NCBI GenBank assembly: GCA_900549015.1
Contig: URMH01000016.1
Span: 1-54,252 of the forward strand
Length of the DNA: 54,252 bases
Reading direction: 5' to 3'
DNA from: an uncultured Blautia sp.
GTDB taxonomy: Bacteria; Bacillota; Clostridia; Lachnospirales; Lachnospiraceae
Of the stretch, positions 51,001 through 54,252 are shown piece after piece (position 1 is the first letter of the stretch; each line of letters starts with the position of its first letter). The notes beneath the pieces were generated by a model, which ran no database searches, was not told the origin of the DNA, and was given only the letters and a program-made list of their open reading frames with translations. Made by a program: the position numbers and the translations under genes.

Positions 51001-52026
51001 ATGGATATGAAAGAAAAACTTCAGGCGCTGGAGGACAGCGCCAGAGAGAGAATTGAAAACTCTCACAATCTGGAAGACCTCAATGATGTGCGTGTGGCAT
51101 ATCTCGGTAAAAAAGGAGAGCTGACCGCAATTTTAAAAGGAATGAAAGACGTTGCTGCAGAAGACCGTCCAAAGGTAGGTCAGCTTGTCAATGAGACAAG
51201 AGCGAAAATCGAAGGGCTTTTAGAAGAGTCCAAAACAAAGCTGGAAGCGGCTCTTCGGGAAGAAAAAATGAAGGCAGAAGTAATCGACGTAACCCTTCCT
51301 GCAAAAAAAGCAAAAATCGGACACCGTCACCCAAATACCATTGCCCTTGAGGAAGTAGAGCGTATCTTCATTGGCATGGGATATGAGGTTGTGGAAGGAC
51401 CGGAAGTAGAGTATGCAGATTATAACTTTACAAAATTAAATATTCCGGAAGACCACCCGGCGCGTGACGAGCAGGATACGTTCTTTATTAACGATTCCAT
51501 TCTGCTCCGTTCCCAGACTTCTCCTGTACAGGCGCGTACAATGGAAAAAGGAAAGCTTCCGATCCGTATGATTGCACCGGGAAGAGTATTCCGTTCTGAC
51601 GAAGTGGACGCGACACATTCCCCGTCCTTCCATCAGATCGAAGGTCTTGTAATTGACAAAAATGTTACATTTGCAGACTTAAAGGGAACACTTCAGGAGT
51701 TTGCAAGAGAACTGTTCGGACCGGAAACAAAGACAAAATTCAGACCGCATCACTTCCCGTTTACAGAGCCAAGCGCAGAGGTGGACGTTTCCTGTTTTAA
51801 ATGCGGTGGAAAAGGCTGCCGTTTTTGTAAAGGCTCCGGCTGGATCGAGATCCTCGGCTGCGGTATGGTTCACCCGAATGTGCTCCGAATGTGCGGAATC
51901 GATCCGGAAGAGTACACAGGATTTGCCTTTGGTGTAGGTCTTGAGCGTATTGCGCTTCTGAAATACGAGATTGACGATATGAGACTTCTTTACGAAAACG
52001 ACATCAGATTTTTGAAACAGTTTTAA
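51001..52026 (+). CDS. pheS: Phenylalanyl-tRNA synthetase alpha subunit
   Basis: A 341-residue class II synthetase subunit charging tRNA-Phe. The N-terminal coiled coil covers about residues 1-85. Motif 2 is near GRVFRSDEVDATHSPSFHQ at about 195-215, motif 3 near GFAFGVGLERIALLKY at about 308-323. An unusual-looking CFKCGGKGCRFCKGSGW stretch near 264 is a family zinc-like Cys cluster. ATG at 51001 has AAAAGGAG upstream and the homologous N-terminus starts here. It partners PheT, 24 bases downstream. Confidence 0.95.
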   Translation: MDMKEKLQALEDSARERIENSHNLEDLNDVRVAYLGKKGELTAILKGMKDVAAEDRPKVGQLVNETRAKIEGLLEESKTKLEAALREEKMKAEVIDVTLPAKKAKIGHRHPNTIALEEVERIFIGMGYEVVEGPEVEYADYNFTKLNIPEDHPARDEQDTFFINDSILLRSQTSPVQARTMEKGKLPIRMIAPGRVFRSDEVDATHSPSFHQIEGLVIDKNVTFADLKGTLQEFARELFGPETKTKFRPHHFPFTEPSAEVDVSCFKCGGKGCRFCKGSGWIEILGCGMVHPNVLRMCGIDPEEYTGFAFGVGLERIALLKYEIDDMRLLYENDIRFLKQF

Positions 52027-52050
52027 TAATTAACGGAAGGAATTGAGAAA

Positions 52051-54252
52051 ATGAACACTTCATTATCATGGATAAAAAAATACGTTCCGGAGCTTGATGT
52101 GACAGCTCAGGAGTATACAGATGCAATGACACTGTCCGGTACAAAAGTAGAAGGATATGTACAGCTTGACGCTGATCTTGAAAAAATCGTGATCGGACAG
52201 ATTGAAAAAATCGAACGTCACCCGGATGCAGATAAACTGATCATCTGCCAGGTAAATGTGGGAAATGAGACGGTGCAGATCGTAACAGGCGCGCCAAATG
52301 TAAAAGAGGGAGATAAAGTCCCGGTTGTTCTTGACGGAGGCCGCGTGGCAGGAAGTCACGACGGAAAACCGGCTCCTGGAGGTGTAAAAATTAAAAAAGG
52401 AAAATTAAGAGGCGTAGATTCCTACGGTATGATGTGCTCCATTGAAGAGCTGGGAAGCACAAGAGAAATGTACCCGGAAGCTCCTGAATACGGAATTTAT
52501 ATTTTCCCTGAGGACGCAGTTGTGGGAGAGAGTGCAGTGAAGGCTCTTGACCTTGACGATGCAGTGATTGAATATGAGATTACTTCCAACCGTGTGGACT
52601 GCTACGGAGTTCTCGGAATCGCAAGAGAGGCAGCAGCTACTTTCAATAAAAAATTCTGCCCTCCGGAAGTAAAGAAAACAGGAAACGATGAAAACGCTTC
52701 CGATTATATTAAAGTTACAGTAGAAGACCCGGCTCTCTGCACACGTTACTGTGCAAGAGTAGTAAAAAATGTAAAAATAGGACCTTCTCCAAAATGGATG
52801 CAGAGATACCTTGCGAAAAATGGAATCCGCCCGATCAATAACCTGGTAGATATTACCAATTATGTAATGGAAGAGTATGGTCAGCCAATGCACGCATACG
52901 ACCTTGACCATATTGAGGGAAAAGAGATTGTTGTGCGCCGCGCTGCAAATGGTGAGAAGTTTATCACACTTGACGGACAGGAAAGAGAGATGGACGATTC
53001 TGTTCTTATGATCTGCGACGGCAAAAAGCCGGTAGGCATTGCCGGAATTATGGGTGGAGAAAACTCCATGATCACAGACGAGGTACACACTGTTCTTTTT
53101 GAGGCAGCCTGCTTTAACGGAACAAATATCCGTCTCTCCTCCAAGAAAATCGGTCTTCGTACAGATGCTTCCGGAAAATTTGAAAAAGGTCTTGACCCGA
53201 ATAATGCACAGGCAGCCATTGACAGAGCATGTCAGCTTATGGAAGAGCTTGGAGCCGGAGAAGTTGTTGGCGGCATGGTAGATGTATGCAGCGAGACAAG
53301 AGAACCGGTGCGTGTTCCTTTTGAGCCGGAAAGAATCAATGCGCTTCTGGGAACAGAGCTTACAAAAGAAGAGATGCTTGGTTATCTTGCACGTGTGGAG
53401 CTTGCATACGATGAAAATACGAACGAAATCGTGGCGCCTACTTTCCGTCAGGATATTCACTGCATGGCAGACGTGGCAGAGGAAGTGGTAAGATTTTACG
53501 GCTACGATAAGATTCCCACCACACTTCCTACAGGCGAGGCGACAACCGGCAAGCTTCCGTTTAAACTCCGTATCGAGCAGATTGCAAGAGATATGGCAGA
53601 ATACTGCGGCTTCTCCGAGGGAATGACATATTCCTTTGAAAGCCCGAAGGTATTTGACAAGCTTTTGATTCCGGAAGGGGACGCGCTCAGAAATGTGATT
53701 ACCATCAGCAATCCTCTCGGAGAGGACTACAGCATTATGCGTACCAGTACACTGAATGGAATGCTTTCCTCCCTTGCAACTAACTATAACAGAAGAAACA
53801 AGAATGTTAAGTTATATGAATTGGCTAAGATTTACCTTGCAGCAGATGATGTTAACGAGCTTCCGGACGAAAGAGTTGAATTCACACTCGGAGCTTTCGG
53901 CAGTGTTGACTTCTACTCAATGAAGGGTGTTATTGAAGAATTCCTTGAGAAGATTGGAATGAAGAAGAAGCCAACATATGATGCTAAGGCTGGTATTCCA
54001 TTCTTACATCCAGGCCGTCAGGCTGATGTATATTACGCTGATAAGAAGATTGGTTACATCGGAGAACTTCATCCGGATGTTGCCGATACTTACTCAATCG
54101 GTGAGAGAACATATATTGTTGTTATTGATATTCCAACGGTTACAGAAATGGCAAGCTTCGATAAGAAGTTCACAGGAATTGCAAAGTTCCCAGCTGTAAC
54201 AAGAGATATCAGTATGGTAATGCCTAAGGAACTTCCAGTTGGTGAAGTTGAG
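52051..54252 (+). CDS. pheT: Phenylalanyl-tRNA synthetase beta subunit (3' partial)
   Basis: Frame open from ATG at 52051 to the window end, 734 of about 805 residues; it lacks the end of the anticodon-binding domain. Order: tRNA-binding EMAP-like domain (about 40-150, HPDADKLIICQV near 59), B3/4 domain (about 215-385, LVDITNYVMEEYGQPMHAYD near 266), B5 domain (about 400-470), synthetase-like core (about 485-690) and the start of the FDX-ACB domain (AKFPAVTRDISMV near 711). Codon use changes abruptly near 53780: lysine goes from roughly three AAA to one AAG to AAG only, although the protein stays normal. Confidence 0.94.
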   Translation, partial: MNTSLSWIKKYVPELDVTAQEYTDAMTLSGTKVEGYVQLDADLEKIVIGQIEKIERHPDADKLIICQVNVGNETVQIVTGAPNVKEGDKVPVVLDGGRVAGSHDGKPAPGGVKIKKGKLRGVDSYGMMCSIEELGSTREMYPEAPEYGIYIFPEDAVVGESAVKALDLDDAVIEYEITSNRVDCYGVLGIAREAAATFNKKFCPPEVKKTGNDENASDYIKVTVEDPALCTRYCARVVKNVKIGPSPKWMQRYLAKNGIRPINNLVDITNYVMEEYGQPMHAYDLDHIEGKEIVVRRAANGEKFITLDGQEREMDDSVLMICDGKKPVGIAGIMGGENSMITDEVHTVLFEAACFNGTNIRLSSKKIGLRTDASGKFEKGLDPNNAQAAIDRACQLMEELGAGEVVGGMVDVCSETREPVRVPFEPERINALLGTELTKEEMLGYLARVELAYDENTNEIVAPTFRQDIHCMADVAEEVVRFYGYDKIPTTLPTGEATTGKLPFKLRIEQIARDMAEYCGFSEGMTYSFESPKVFDKLLIPEGDALRNVITISNPLGEDYSIMRTSTLNGMLSSLATNYNRRNKNVKLYELAKIYLAADDVNELPDERVEFTLGAFGSVDFYSMKGVIEEFLEKIGMKKKPTYDAKAGIPFLHPGRQADVYYADKKIGYIGELHPDVADTYSIGERTYIVVIDIPTVTEMASFDKKFTGIAKFPAVTRDISMVMPKELPVGEVE

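Overview
The window looks like chromosomal DNA of a Gram-positive anaerobe of the Clostridia, most likely Lachnospiraceae; the genus cannot be fixed from sequence reading alone. The reasons are strong GGAGG-type ribosome binding sites, moderate G+C content, T-box leaders, a Firmicutes-type 6S RNA, a SleB-type spore cortex hydrolase and a SpoIID-domain protein, and an oxygen-detoxifying flavodiiron/rubredoxin fusion. Gene functions are assigned from recognisable motifs and family resemblance, without any database search.

Region 1 (1-18.7 kb) is a selenium-linked anaerobic purine degradation module. On the + strand lie a fused selenium-dependent xanthine dehydrogenase (N-terminus cut by the window), a second three-subunit xanthine dehydrogenase (xdhA-xdhB-xdhC), the selenium/molybdenum cofactor genes yqeB and a yqeC-mocA fusion, and a MATE transporter. 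Facing them on the - strand is ygeX-ygeY-ygeW-arcC (2,3-diaminopropionate ammonia-lyase, YgeY hydrolase, YgeW carbamoyltransferase, carbamate kinase). Next come a divergent DUF1015 gene, a two-gene unit with a YheO/DauR-type regulator and an unrecognised 174-residue protein, and a dihydropyrimidinase (hydA). Together these could open the purine ring, remove ureido groups, gain ATP through carbamoyl phosphate and end in pyruvate and ammonia. The DUF1015 protein and the 174-residue protein are the least understood members.

Region 2 (18.9-31.9 kb) is mixed housekeeping and accessory DNA: a frameshifted membrane protein gene, a second membrane protein, two convergent MATE transporters, a TRIC-type channel, an HPr-like protein without the phosphorylatable histidine, a cupin, and a likely operon of M18 aminopeptidase, ArsC/Spx-like protein, flavodiiron-rubredoxin-NADH oxidoreductase fusion, M20 amidohydrolase and tyrosine phosphatase. 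The last two lack key catalytic residues.

Region 3 (31.9-37 kb) is a five-gene Opp/Nik-type ABC importer. Region 4 (37-44.3 kb) carries branched-chain amino acid genes: ilvN, ilvC, a LysR regulator, leuC, leuD and, behind a leucine T-box, leuA. A remnant of an AAA-ATPase-like gene and a tRNA-Pro(GGG) lie between leuD and leuA. Neither ilvB nor leuB is present.

Region 5 (44.4-54.25 kb) holds a SleB-type hydrolase, thrC, 6S RNA, galM, a SpoIID/LytB-domain protein, a YihY membrane protein, and pheS-pheT behind a phenylalanine T-box. A chain of palindromes ending in a second terminator-like hairpin is inserted between that T-box and pheS. The last ~480 bases of pheT switch abruptly in codon usage, which points to a recombination mosaic or a chimeric assembly.
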